A DNA stretch of 64,000 nt, taken from the NCBI RefSeq assembly GCF_024584705.1, contig NZ_CP097384.1, forward strand, positions 1,550,001 through 1,614,000, given 5' to 3'. This DNA is from Blastopirellula sp. J2-11 (GTDB taxonomy: Bacteria; Planctomycetota; Planctomycetia; Pirellulales; Pirellulaceae). Positions within the stretch are counted from its first letter, which is position 1. Every line of letters begins with the position of its first letter. Positions 52,187 through 61,188 of the stretch are shown here, in pieces. Made by a program: the position numbers and the translations under genes. The notes under the pieces were generated by a model, which did no database searches, was not told the DNA's origin, and saw only the letters and a list, made by a program, of their open reading frames with translations.

Positions 52187-53395
52187 TTACGCAGTAGATG
52201 CAGGTATTTCGGCATATCCAGAGCGAGAGCTCATTGCTGCGGATTCCGGGTATTTCGCCGCATAAACCGACTCGATCAGTGATTCGTAGCCGTCGACCAT
52301 CGTTTCCAGAGAGCCGTAGCGGATCGCTTTGTCACGCGCTGACTTCCCCATTTGCCGCATTCGAGTGGGATCCAAAAGCAACTGCTGCAGCGCTGCGGTG
52401 ACGGCCGCCAGGTCGCTGGCCGGGTAAAGCAGGCCGTTGGCGCCTTCGTCAACCGCTTGCGGAATGCTGCCGACACGCGGAGCGACGATCGGCAGTTCGA
52501 CCGACATCGCTTCGAGGATCGAAACGGGACTTGCTTCGTTTTTCGAGGTGAGCGCAAACAGATCGCAGGCGGCCAACAGCTCGGGGATATCGCTTCGGCT
52601 GCCGGTTAGAATCACTTGACGCTCAACGTTTAACTCGCGACATTTCGCTTCGATCGCGGGGCGCTCGGGACCATCGCCGACGATCAAAAAACGAGCTTCC
52701 GGCGCCGTTTCCAAAACTTTCGCCGCCGCCGTCACGAACAAGCGATGATCTTTTTCGGGACGCAGCGCCGCGACGATGCCGCAAACAGGAGCGGTCTCGG
52801 TGATTTGCAACTCGCGGCGCAATTTGCGCCGCGCTTCGACGTGAGGTCGGAAGCGAGCGGTATCGATACCGTTGCGAATGACGACCACTTTGGCGGGCGG
52901 AAAGCCTTCGACTTCGACCAGATGTTTGCCGTGAGGATCCGCAACTCCGATAAAACGATCGGTGACGCCGGTCAAACGACGATTGAGCCAATTGATCGAA
53001 TCGGGCCACCCGGTCGAATGGATCGCCGAAGCGATCACCGGCACGCCGGCCAAGTAAGCGGCCAGGCGCCCCCAAAACATTTTGTCGCCTGCGCCGACCG
53101 TGACGATCGCGTCGATCTGACGAAAACGAAAGAGCTCAATCATCCGCGGCAAGACCCGCAGATCGTACTTGCCGCTCAGCAAATGTTCAAAGGTAGGGAT
53201 CTCGAGGCTTAGTTCTTCTCCCAGTGGGCCGCGCTCTTTGGTGCAGCACAACTCGGGCGAAAAGCGAGTTCGATCCAGTCGGCGAATCAGGTTGACCAAC
53301 AACGTTTCGGCGCCGCCAACCGGCATGCTGGTGGTGATAAACATCACGCGCAGCGGGCCGCGACGGTGGAGCGGTTTGCGGACGTAGCGGCTCAT
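52187..53395 (-). CDS. GT4-family glycosyltransferase
   Basis: A 402-residue GT-B fold glycosyltransferase of family 4. The N-terminal half has PVGGAETLLVNLIRRL, the usual first glycine loop. The C-terminal half has GIVAALRPEKDHRLFVTAA, FLIVGDGPERPAIEAK and the nucleotide-sugar binding ASPVSILEAMSVELPIVAP (E-x7-E type). It probably adds a sugar to an exopolysaccharide repeat unit. Its start overlaps the flippase stop by 4 bases, so they are translated together. Confidence 0.92.
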   Translation of the reverse strand: MSRYVRKPLHRRGPLRVMFITTSMPVGGAETLLVNLIRRLDRTRFSPELCCTKERGPLGEELSLEIPTFEHLLSGKYDLRVLPRMIELFRFRQIDAIVTVGAGDKMFWGRLAAYLAGVPVIASAIHSTGWPDSINWLNRRLTGVTDRFIGVADPHGKHLVEVEGFPPAKVVVIRNGIDTARFRPHVEARRKLRRELQITETAPVCGIVAALRPEKDHRLFVTAAAKVLETAPEARFLIVGDGPERPAIEAKCRELNVERQVILTGSRSDIPELLAACDLFALTSKNEASPVSILEAMSVELPIVAPRVGSIPQAVDEGANGLLYPASDLAAVTAALQQLLLDPTRMRQMGKSARDKAIRYGSLETMVDGYESLIESVYAAKYPESAAMSSRSGYAEIPASTA

Positions 53396-54948
53396 GACGC
53401 ATCTCCTCGACTAGCGGTCTTGTCGCCGCTGACATAACGTTTGCGGAGCATCGCGATTCCATCCACGATCTGTTGTTTTTCGTTGTTCGACAAAATCGTA
53501 TGGCCGAGCCAGGCTTGCCAGACGCAGACGATCCAGATCGGCGCTGCGATCAGCAGGCCAAAGCCCAATGTCATCGGCAGCAGGACCGCCATCCATGTCG
53601 ACGAGTCGACTTCCATGCCTAACCGTTTGCAAAGGCTGAGTCCGACGCAAAAGGTGATTCCGTTTGAGACGGCGGTCGCCAGGACGGCGCCTTCCAGTCC
53701 CAACCGCGGCAACAGCAAAAAGTTCAAGCAGATATTGAAGGCCAATCCGACGGCGTACAGAAGGCTGACATGCTCCGCTTTCTCGGCGCAGTAGAGGTAC
53801 AGCAATGTCAAACCGCCGATGCTGCTCCAGGCGCAAGAGGCGACCGTCCACGGTAGCACCGCCAAACCGCCGTCATACTTGCCGTTGAAGACGACGGAAA
53901 ACAGCCAAGGCGCCGCAAACAGGATCACCACGCCGCCGCCGGTAAAAACCAGGGAGCCAAGCTTGACGATCAGATTGGAACTTTCGCCCACTTCGCGTCG
54001 TCGGCCTGCTTCCCAATCGGCCGAAAGATGCGGCAACAACACGCCGATCACCAGGCCGGCGACCGAAGCCATCAGCCAAGGGACGACCCGGCTACTGTGA
54101 TAGTTGGCGACTTCCGCCGCCGCTTGCTCTGGCGAAAAACCGCCGAAGTGGACGATCATGTAACGATCAACCACCAGGAACAAATTCGACAGCAGATTCG
54201 CGACCCACATCCAGGCCGCGAACGGAGCCAGCTTCGCCCAAAATTCGCGATTGGTCGAGATTTCGGTTTCGCTGGGGAGCAAGTGATATTTGCTGAGCAA
54301 GAAGAACCCGCCGAGCACGAACGTCACGGCGCAGGCGATCCCATACGAAAGGATCACCGCCATCGACGTCGCTTCCCAGAACTGGATTAAACCAAGTCCG
54401 ACGACAGCGAAAATCAGACTGTTTACAAACTGCAAGATCGACACGACGCGCATCTGACGCATGCCGATGAACAGTTCAATCAGGTAGTTGAAGCCGACAA
54501 CCGCCGCCAACGTGATCGCCGCGGCGACAATCGTGTTGTACGACGTTGTCTCGTTGAACAGCATCTGAGCCGCTTCACGATTCCAGATGACCAACGAAAC
54601 GCAGCCGATGATCGCCAGCACCAGCGAGACGATGCCGGTTCGTTTCAAAAAGGTGCGTAGCTGCTGACGTTGATTGTAATACTCGACGTAGCGACCGAAG
54701 GTTCCTGGTACGCCCAAGACAACCAGCGGACCGGCCAGCATTAAAAAGCCGAACAGCAAATCCCACTGCCCCAGTTGCTCTGGCGAGAGCCAGCGACAAA
54801 AAAGGACGCCACGCACGAAACCAACAAGACGCTGTACGACCGTAAGTACGGCCAGCAGCACGAGACTTTCGGCAAGCGGAGTGGCCGAGATCGTCGTCTG
54901 CTTGGCGGTGGATACCGAATTGGAAGCGGAAGTAGCGCCGGCGCTCAT
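53392..54948 (-). CDS. Polysaccharide flippase (Wzx/MOP type)
   Basis: A 518-residue protein with about 12-14 hydrophobic helices typical of oligosaccharide flippases. Recognisable pieces are LLAVLTVVQRLVGFVRGVLF, FGFLMLAGPLVVLGVPGTFG and WSSIGGLTLLYLYCAEKAEH. It would move lipid-linked sugar units across the inner membrane. It overlaps both the GT4 gene downstream and the deacetylase gene upstream by 4 bases, showing a tight operon. Confidence 0.9.
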   Translation of the reverse strand: MSAGATSASNSVSTAKQTTISATPLAESLVLLAVLTVVQRLVGFVRGVLFCRWLSPEQLGQWDLLFGFLMLAGPLVVLGVPGTFGRYVEYYNQRQQLRTFLKRTGIVSLVLAIIGCVSLVIWNREAAQMLFNETTSYNTIVAAAITLAAVVGFNYLIELFIGMRQMRVVSILQFVNSLIFAVVGLGLIQFWEATSMAVILSYGIACAVTFVLGGFFLLSKYHLLPSETEISTNREFWAKLAPFAAWMWVANLLSNLFLVVDRYMIVHFGGFSPEQAAAEVANYHSSRVVPWLMASVAGLVIGVLLPHLSADWEAGRRREVGESSNLIVKLGSLVFTGGGVVILFAAPWLFSVVFNGKYDGGLAVLPWTVASCAWSSIGGLTLLYLYCAEKAEHVSLLYAVGLAFNICLNFLLLPRLGLEGAVLATAVSNGITFCVGLSLCKRLGMEVDSSTWMAVLLPMTLGFGLLIAAPIWIVCVWQAWLGHTILSNNEKQQIVDGIAMLRKRYVSGDKTASRGDAS

Positions 54949-55832
54949 GCCATTACTCCCGTCGCCTCTTCGGCATCACTTGGAGCAGCATGTTTTTCGA
55001 CCATCGTTTCCGGCGTATAGCGCGGTACCGAAAGCTTGCGTGGATCTATCGTGAGCCAGTTACGCAGTCGCGCCAGTTGCGGATCGCCATGAATGCGTTG
55101 CAGATGGAATGGGTCGTCCCCCGGCAGATTGTAGCCGCCGTAAGCAGAGCAAACGGCCAGCATTCCTTCTTCACGACACATTTCAAACGCACGGTCGTTC
55201 AGATTATTGGGCAAGCCATAGGGAAACGCAAAGAAGCGGATCGGCTTTCCTACGGCTGCGGCCAGATCACGCGTCGCCGAGACGACTTCGTCATGCAATT
55301 GCGCTTCGTTATCGATCGAACCCAGGTCGGCGTGATAGCGCGTATGGGCGCCGATTTCGACTCCCGCTGCGGCCAGGTTCCTAATTTGCTCCAGCGTGTT
55401 GACCGGCGCCTGAAACTTGGCGTTCGCCTCATGGGGAAACGGTTTTCCCGTCAGGATGTTGCCGGTGCTGACAAAGTAGGTGAATGGGATCTTGCGTTTG
55501 ATCAACAGCGGCAGCGCTTGTTCGCAGTTCTCGGCGTATCCGTCGTCAAAGGTGATCGCGACTGCAGGGCGCGGATTGTAGCGTAATTGGATTCGCCGCT
55601 GCGCTTCTTCCAGCGAGACAAATTCAAAGTTGGCGCCGATCCAGTTGATTTGCTCTTCAAAGCCACGATTGGAGATCGTCCAACTGCTGGGGTTGTCATC
55701 GGCGACGCGATGGTAGAACAAGATCATCACCGGCGACAAACCGACGCGAGATCGCAGCCGGTTCCAACGACGTCGCCAAAGCCACGTCGCGCCGTAGTAG
55801 AGATCGATTAGTCGTTCTCGCCAAGTAGTCAT
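54945..55832 (-). CDS. NodB-type polysaccharide deacetylase
   Basis: A 295-residue carbohydrate esterase 4 protein. The metal-binding Asp pair is in AVAITFDDGYAENCEQALP and the His motif in GVEIGAHTRYHADLGS (H-x3-H). FAFPYGLPNN is the usual third motif. It could remove acetyl groups from an exopolysaccharide or its intermediate. No signal peptide is seen, but a basic N-terminus with a short amphipathic helix (YYGATWLWRRRWNRLRSRV) may bind membranes. It is in the minus-strand exopolysaccharide operon. Confidence 0.9.
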   Translation of the reverse strand: MTTWRERLIDLYYGATWLWRRRWNRLRSRVGLSPVMILFYHRVADDNPSSWTISNRGFEEQINWIGANFEFVSLEEAQRRIQLRYNPRPAVAITFDDGYAENCEQALPLLIKRKIPFTYFVSTGNILTGKPFPHEANAKFQAPVNTLEQIRNLAAAGVEIGAHTRYHADLGSIDNEAQLHDEVVSATRDLAAAVGKPIRFFAFPYGLPNNLNDRAFEMCREEGMLAVCSAYGGYNLPGDDPFHLQRIHGDPQLARLRNWLTIDPRKLSVPRYTPETMVEKHAAPSDAEEATGVMA

Positions 55833-55864
55833 AGCACTTTTGGAGGTTAATCATCACGACCGAT

Positions 55865-56974
55865 TTATTCGGCCGCGGATATGTTGAGCCCACTTTTTAC
55901 CCAGTTTTTTACTTCCTGACCGGCCAGCCACAGACCATGCCGCATCTTGGCGCTCGCCCGATTGGGCGTCGCACGCAAGTGAATGCACCGTCGTGGAGTC
56001 GCTCGCCAGTGAGCTTTGTAAGGTTCATCGCCGCGTAAGAAATCAATCGCCGTATTTCCTTGCTCGATCGCGCGGCGAATGATGGCCGCCTGCATCAAGC
56101 TGCCGGGGTCTTCGGTCAGTCGTTCGGGATCGACTCCTGCCTGGTAGGCGAACGGAATACCTTCGCCCAGAAAATGAATTTCGGCGGCGATCGGCGCATC
56201 ATCGAGGTCGAGCCATAAGATTTCGCATTTGCCGATCGAGATCATCTCAGCCGTCGCATCTCGCAAAAATCGATCAAACTGCGGTGATGCGAAGCAGCCA
56301 GGCTGTCCTAGACTGCGGCGACGTCGCGTGTGCAAATCGATCAAGACTTCCATCGCCTTCGGCATTTCGGCCAGTTGGCTACAGACGTGCAGTTGGGCGC
56401 GATCCGTATCGAGGGTCCGTTTGAAAAAGCGGCGGATTTGCTTGCGATGCGATTTGGACTGCGAAGCCTCGTACGCTTCTTGGCTGTCGGGAAGTTCCAA
56501 ACGCCAGCATTGCAGCGCTTCGCGCTGGTGCAACAGGTTCTCGTCGGTTTCCAGACTGCTGCGCAGTAATGCGAAGCCTTCGTCATCAGCGGCGATGTTT
56601 TCCAGTTCCAGCAGATCCCAGTTGTCGGTCGGCGAAGTCGCCGCGGCGGTCAACCATTGGGCGAACGCGGTGCAAACCGCCGGCAGGTCATCTGGCGTCG
56701 CCAACACGCTGCAGTAGTCGGTGCAAACTTCGCCATCGCCGATCAGACGTAGCGTTATGCCTTTGGCGGCTGAGCGCGTGCGGTAAAGAGGCAGCAGACC
56801 GGCAAAGCGGTCGCCGTCATAGGCGGCCAGTAGATAGAGTTCGCTGGGCGCATAACTTTCGCACCACGGCGTCAGCCACTGGGGACGACGAAACGGAACT
56901 CCACGGACCAGCGGCGACCAATCAATCGCACCAGAGGTGAGGTCCGTCAATGTAGTAAAGCGTTCGACGCGCAT
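55865..56974 (-). CDS. GNAT/FemAB-like acyltransferase (CelD/BcsL-type)
   Basis: A 369-residue protein of the double-GNAT family seen in exopolysaccharide clusters (CelD/BcsL). Recognisable blocks are FRRPQWLTPWCESYAPSELY, LAAYDGDRFAGLLPLYR, SQSKSHRKQIRRFFKR and IDFLRGDEPYKAHW, which are typical of its C-terminal GNAT fold. The ATG at 56974 is preferred to the TTG at 57007. It is the first gene of the minus-strand exopolysaccharide operon and probably modifies a sugar by acylation. Confidence 0.85.
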   Translation of the reverse strand: MRVERFTTLTDLTSGAIDWSPLVRGVPFRRPQWLTPWCESYAPSELYLLAAYDGDRFAGLLPLYRTRSAAKGITLRLIGDGEVCTDYCSVLATPDDLPAVCTAFAQWLTAAATSPTDNWDLLELENIAADDEGFALLRSSLETDENLLHQREALQCWRLELPDSQEAYEASQSKSHRKQIRRFFKRTLDTDRAQLHVCSQLAEMPKAMEVLIDLHTRRRRSLGQPGCFASPQFDRFLRDATAEMISIGKCEILWLDLDDAPIAAEIHFLGEGIPFAYQAGVDPERLTEDPGSLMQAAIIRRAIEQGNTAIDFLRGDEPYKAHWRATPRRCIHLRATPNRASAKMRHGLWLAGQEVKNWVKSGLNISAAE

Positions 56975-57007
56975 GCCAATTCCAAGCGGGGTGGGGCTTA
57001 TCGTCAA

Positions 57008-57383
57008 GGCGTCGTTCTATTTCGGAAACGCCGTGCAGATATACAACAATTCGCCATGGCGACCTAAATGCAAATCAAATTCGCAAAATGGCGGTCACGG
57101 CATGATGCCGAAACGCAACACGGTCGTTTCGCGGAATCATCACGTGGCGAAAAGGCAACGCAGATTTGCGGGCGGCACGCCTGTTCCGCGCGGATTTTTT
57201 AGTGGTAAGTCGCTGGTGTGTAACGGTTTAGGCATGTTCTGGTCCGTCCGGTCTGTTCCTTTCGGCACGCTGGCTGCAATATCACTTTGGCACGAACTGG
57301 GTTGGAGTTGACCAAGACGCCGCCAAGTAAGGCTGCGTCGGGGTCGCTCCTGTATCGTGATTTTTTCCCGCCGGCTATCCGCC
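57008..57383. other. Divergent exopolysaccharide promoter region
   Basis: A 376-base stretch between the two exopolysaccharide arms. The plus-strand candidate sigma-54 site at 57263-57278 is the only clear regulatory signal. No ORF with family features was found. Confidence 0.5.
57263..57278 (+). promoter_or_regulatory. Candidate sigma-54 promoter of the wzz-like gene
   Basis: CGGCACGCTGGCTGCA matches the -24/-12 consensus TGGCACG-N4-TTGCA with two mismatches, and the invariant GG and GC pairs have the right 10-base separation. The start would be near 57289, about 95 bases before the ATG at 57384. It is weaker than the amt site. Confidence 0.45.
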
Positions 57384-58865
57384 ATGATTGACCTTCCCAA
57401 AATCCTCGCCGTTCTCGTATCCCACCGTTACCGCTGGATCATACCGACCGCCGTCATCACCATCGCGGCGGTCGGTTTTGCTCTCTTGAAGCCGAAGATG
57501 TGGTCGGCGACGCAGACCCTTGTACTGCGCGAAATTTCGATCGGCGGGCTCGATCGTCCCGGCGCCTTCGCACGGCCTGAAGATATGAAAACCGCGCAAG
57601 AGACGATCCAAACGATCGCTCGGTCGCGAGAAGTCGTTACCCATACGCTCGAGAAGATCGGCCCTCCGCCTTCCGGTTGGTGGGGGATGGCAAAGAAAGA
57701 GTGGCCGTCTGCGGATGACATCGCCGCCTATCGCGACTACATCTCGGTCAGTTCTCCTTCTGGCACCGAGTTTGGCACGACAGAAATTTTCTCGATTCAT
57801 GTTGAAGCGGAATCGCAAGAGCGAGCCGCGATGTTCGCCACGACGTTGTGTAACGAGTTGGACATGCAACTCGAGCAAGTGCGCGACCACAAAGCGAGCA
57901 GCGTTGTCGCCGAGTTGGAAGAAAGCGAACGCCTGGCGGCCGACGTGTTGAGCAGCGCGACCAAGAAACTCTCGAAGCTGGAAGGAGACGTCGGCAGCGA
58001 TCTGGCCGAACTCCGCATTTTGAACGAATCGGGCTCTGGAGATGGTAATTTACGCCAGCAATTCGTTCAAGTCGAAGCCGAACTTCGCGGCACACGCGAT
58101 CAACAACAGTCAAACGATCAACTGCTCTCGCTGCTAGAAACGGCGGCGGAAAACCCGCAAGAATTGCTCGCGACTCCCAATAGTCTGCTCGATTCGCAAC
58201 CGGCACTCCGGCGTTTGAAAGATGGCTTGGTCGACGCACAGTTACGCACGGCCCAATTGCAAGGAACGCGCACGGCGGATCATCCGGCCGTACAATCCGC
58301 GCTCCAAGCCGAGGAAGAAGTACGCGAACATCTCTTCCGAGAAATCGCGATCGCCGTACGCGGCATGAAAGCGGAACGAAGCGTGCTGCAGCAACGCATT
58401 GAGGGATATACGAAACAACGCGACGAAGTCCGCAGTCGCATGGTTCACCTGGCCGAAGTTCGCGCTTCGTATGGGAACCTCGAGAGCGAAGTCCGTCAGC
58501 GTAGTGAAACCTTGGCCGAAGTGCAGCGCAATCTGGCCGACGCTCGTTCTTCGCTGGCTGCGGCTCATGCGACCAGTTTGCTCACGCGGGTCGGATTGCC
58601 TGAAGTAAGCGACTACCCAATCGGCCCGAGTCGCAAAGTGATCGTCGCCGCCGGACTGCTGGGCGGTTTGGCCTGTGGATTGGGGCTGGTCTTTCTAACT
58701 GTCAATCCTGCACATTTGGAAGAACCGGAACAAGTCGAACTTGCGGCCAATGGCTCGATCAATGGAGTGAAGAATGAATCGAGCCCGCAGCCTGTCCGCA
58801 AACTATCTTTCACCGACGCTTTGATCCATCTCGCCAAACGAGCGTCGCAAACGAGCACGCGCTAG
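57384..58865 (+). CDS. Polysaccharide chain-length determinant (Wzz/GumC-like)
   Basis: A 493-residue inner-membrane protein. N-terminal and C-terminal helices (RWIIPTAVITIAAVGFALL near residue 18 and KVIVAAGLLGGLACGLGLVF near 420) flank a long coiled periplasmic domain. The Wzz-type start SATQTLVLREISIGG is present. The middle is predicted coiled coil (SSATKKLSKLEGDVGSDLAEL). No tyrosine-kinase domain is attached, so it lacks the BY-kinase half found in Wzc. It starts the plus-strand exopolysaccharide arm. Confidence 0.87.
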   Translation: MIDLPKILAVLVSHRYRWIIPTAVITIAAVGFALLKPKMWSATQTLVLREISIGGLDRPGAFARPEDMKTAQETIQTIARSREVVTHTLEKIGPPPSGWWGMAKKEWPSADDIAAYRDYISVSSPSGTEFGTTEIFSIHVEAESQERAAMFATTLCNELDMQLEQVRDHKASSVVAELEESERLAADVLSSATKKLSKLEGDVGSDLAELRILNESGSGDGNLRQQFVQVEAELRGTRDQQQSNDQLLSLLETAAENPQELLATPNSLLDSQPALRRLKDGLVDAQLRTAQLQGTRTADHPAVQSALQAEEEVREHLFREIAIAVRGMKAERSVLQQRIEGYTKQRDEVRSRMVHLAEVRASYGNLESEVRQRSETLAEVQRNLADARSSLAAAHATSLLTRVGLPEVSDYPIGPSRKVIVAAGLLGGLACGLGLVFLTVNPAHLEEPEQVELAANGSINGVKNESSPQPVRKLSFTDALIHLAKRASQTSTR

Positions 58866-58910
58866 AGCTGCGCGGCCCGCGTTGTTGGCCCCACTCACAC
58901 TGAACGTTTC

Positions 58911-60314
58911 ATGACCATCATCTACGCCATCTTGGCGCTTGCCGGCCTCCTATGGGGAACCATATGGATGATCCGGGGATCGCTGCTGCATGGTTGTATG
59001 GCGCTGCTGGTCGCAACGTCGACGTTTGGCGTTCTCTTTTTTGAGTTCAAAGCCGGCATTAATCTGTCGCTCGATCGTCTGGCGCTGATCGGCCTGATCG
59101 GCGCGTTTGTCGTGCAGTGGAAGCTGGGCAAAGTGCAACTCCGCTCTTGGATGACGATTGACTATGTGATCGCCGCGCTGATGGCGGTCATCTTTATCAA
59201 TAGCTGTTTTTTGCCGTGGGGAGGAGAGTCGTTAGTCATTCAGCACTTTCTGAATGGCTATCTGATTCCGCTCACGCTGTATGTGATCGCGCGAAACTTG
59301 GATTACACCGAGCGTTCGGTGCGTCACATTTTGATCTTCCTGGTAGTCTTCGGCCTTTATCTGGCGGCGACCGGCGTGCTGGAGGGATTGGGGCAATACA
59401 GCTTTCTATTCCCGCGTTACATCGCCGATCCCAAGATTGGGCTCCATTTTGGCCGCGCTCGTGGCCCGATGGTGCAATCGGTCAGCTACGGCGTCTATCT
59501 CTCGACCTGCTTGTTGGCGGTTTGGATTTTGCGAGATCACGTCAGCGCCAAGTGGCGCACGGCGCTCTATCTGTTGCTCCCCGTCTTTTTGGCGGCGGTC
59601 TTCTTCACCAAAACGCGAACCGTTTGGCTTGGCGCCGGCGGCAGCTTGCTGGTGGTCCTCTGGCTCACGTTGCAAGGCCGCGCTCGCACGATCGTGATCG
59701 GCGGGCTTTTCGCAGCGGCGCTATTGGGCGGACTGACCAAGATGGACGGCATCATTGGGCTGAAGCGTGAAGGGACCGTGCAAGACACGCGAAACTCGGT
59801 CAGCATGCGGGCCAGTTTCGCCTACGTGTCTTGGCAGATGTTTCTGGACAGCCCCATCGTGGGACATGGCTTTACGCAGTTCAAAGAGGCGAAGCTTGAC
59901 TACCTGGGAGATCGCAAAGTTGATCTGATTCTCGAATCGATTCGAGACTACGACCACCATAACACGTTTCTTAGCATTCTGGTCGATTTGGGGATCGTCG
60001 GGTTCATTCCCTTCCTGGCGATGTATTACTACTGGACGCGCGACGCTTGGCGATTGGCCCAGCGTGAAGAACCCCCTTGGGCGAAATCGCTCGGCGTGCT
60101 GTTTCTCGGCGTGATTGTGATTTCGTGGATGCAGATGTTTGGGCATGAAATTACCTATACGCCGATTGATCATCTGCTGATCTTCTGCGTCGCCGGAATG
60201 GCGATGGGAATCAAACAACAATTCGATCCGGTTGTCGCTGCGGAACCCCGCCTCGCCAGGGCGGCCAGTCGACAACAACCGGTGACGACGGCTTACGAAA
60301 GAAGAGCGACATGA
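58911..60314 (+). CDS. O-antigen ligase/polymerase-like protein
   Basis: A 467-residue protein with about 10-12 helices and the Wzy/WaaL-type large periplasmic loop. The region around residues 300-350 (FLDSPIVGHGFTQFKEAKLD, then YDHHNTFLSILVDLGIVGFI) is the typical O-antigen ligase motif with the conserved GxGx and HN(T/S)xL elements. It would polymerise or ligate exopolysaccharide units. Its stop overlaps the next start by 4 bases. Confidence 0.88.
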   Translation: MTIIYAILALAGLLWGTIWMIRGSLLHGCMALLVATSTFGVLFFEFKAGINLSLDRLALIGLIGAFVVQWKLGKVQLRSWMTIDYVIAALMAVIFINSCFLPWGGESLVIQHFLNGYLIPLTLYVIARNLDYTERSVRHILIFLVVFGLYLAATGVLEGLGQYSFLFPRYIADPKIGLHFGRARGPMVQSVSYGVYLSTCLLAVWILRDHVSAKWRTALYLLLPVFLAAVFFTKTRTVWLGAGGSLLVVLWLTLQGRARTIVIGGLFAAALLGGLTKMDGIIGLKREGTVQDTRNSVSMRASFAYVSWQMFLDSPIVGHGFTQFKEAKLDYLGDRKVDLILESIRDYDHHNTFLSILVDLGIVGFIPFLAMYYYWTRDAWRLAQREEPPWAKSLGVLFLGVIVISWMQMFGHEITYTPIDHLLIFCVAGMAMGIKQQFDPVVAAEPRLARAASRQQPVTTAYERRAT

Positions 60315-61078
60315 ACCAGCGCGTGAAGTTGTTTGGCGTCGAGATTGATGCGTTGCGTATGACCGAAGCGGTTCGCCAGATCTGGCGACAGATTGATTCG
60401 CCCAATGCGACGACTGAGTATGTCGTCACGCCCAATGTCGATCACGCGGTCCTCTTGCAAGGAAATCCGCAGCTTCAAGCGGCGTATGAACATGCGCGGT
60501 GGGTGTTAGCGGATGGATGGCCGGTGGTCTGGGCGTCGCGACTGTTACGGCAACCGTTGCCGGAACGGGTGACAGGATCCGATCTGGTTCCGGCGATGTT
60601 TTCGGCCGCGACCGAAACAAAACCGCTATCGGTCTTTCTGCTCGGCGCCGCCGCCGGAGTAGGACAGCGAGCTGCGGAAAATATTGAGCAACGTTGGCCC
60701 AACGTTACGGTCAGCGGCGTTTATAGTCCGCCGCTGGGCTTTGAATATGACGAAGCCGAAAACGATCGTATCATCGAGATGATCAACGCCGCAACGCCGC
60801 AACTGCTGATCATCGGGCTCGGCGCGCCAAAGCAAGAGCTGTGGATCGCGCGACACCGAGGAAGATTACAGACCAAAGCGGCGATCTGCGCCGGAGCGAC
60901 GATTGACTTTCTCGCCGGCGAGAAACAACGTGCGCCACGCTGGATGCAACAGAGCGGGCTTGAATGGCTCCATCGCATGTTGGTCGATCCACGCCGTCTG
61001 GTGAAACGTTACGTTCGCGACGCGGTTGTCTTTCCGACGCTCGTTTGGCGCGAGTGGTTGCAAGTAGGCGCGACGTAA
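60311..61078 (+). CDS. WecG/TagA/CpsF-family glycosyltransferase
   Basis: A 255-residue GT26 glycosyltransferase that typically adds N-acetylmannosamine or a related sugar to a lipid-linked acceptor. Conserved blocks are TPNVDHAVLLQGNP, ADGWPVVWASRL, RVTGSDLVPAMF and GLGAPKQELWIARHRGRL. It is cytoplasmic and membrane-associated through its C-terminal amphipathic helix. It is translationally coupled to the O-antigen ligase-like gene. Confidence 0.92.
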   Translation: MNQRVKLFGVEIDALRMTEAVRQIWRQIDSPNATTEYVVTPNVDHAVLLQGNPQLQAAYEHARWVLADGWPVVWASRLLRQPLPERVTGSDLVPAMFSAATETKPLSVFLLGAAAGVGQRAAENIEQRWPNVTVSGVYSPPLGFEYDEAENDRIIEMINAATPQLLIIGLGAPKQELWIARHRGRLQTKAAICAGATIDFLAGEKQRAPRWMQQSGLEWLHRMLVDPRRLVKRYVRDAVVFPTLVWREWLQVGAT

Positions 61079-61171
61079 TTTCTTCGTAGCCGAATGCGGT
61101 CATCCATCAAAACGACGCGCTAAGAGCGCTGTATCCGCTATGTGTGGTGTCGCCCTGTCTAGTTGAAGGTC

Positions 61172-61188
61172 GGCAGGCACGGCCTGCC
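61172..61188. repeat. GC-rich hairpin at the hemDE 3' end
   Basis: GGCAGGC ACG GCCTGCC is a perfect 7-bp stem. It begins directly beyond the stop codon of the minus-strand HemD-HemE gene. It matches the reverse complement of 8183-8199. It is therefore a dispersed repeat and may also act in transcription termination. Confidence 0.75.
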
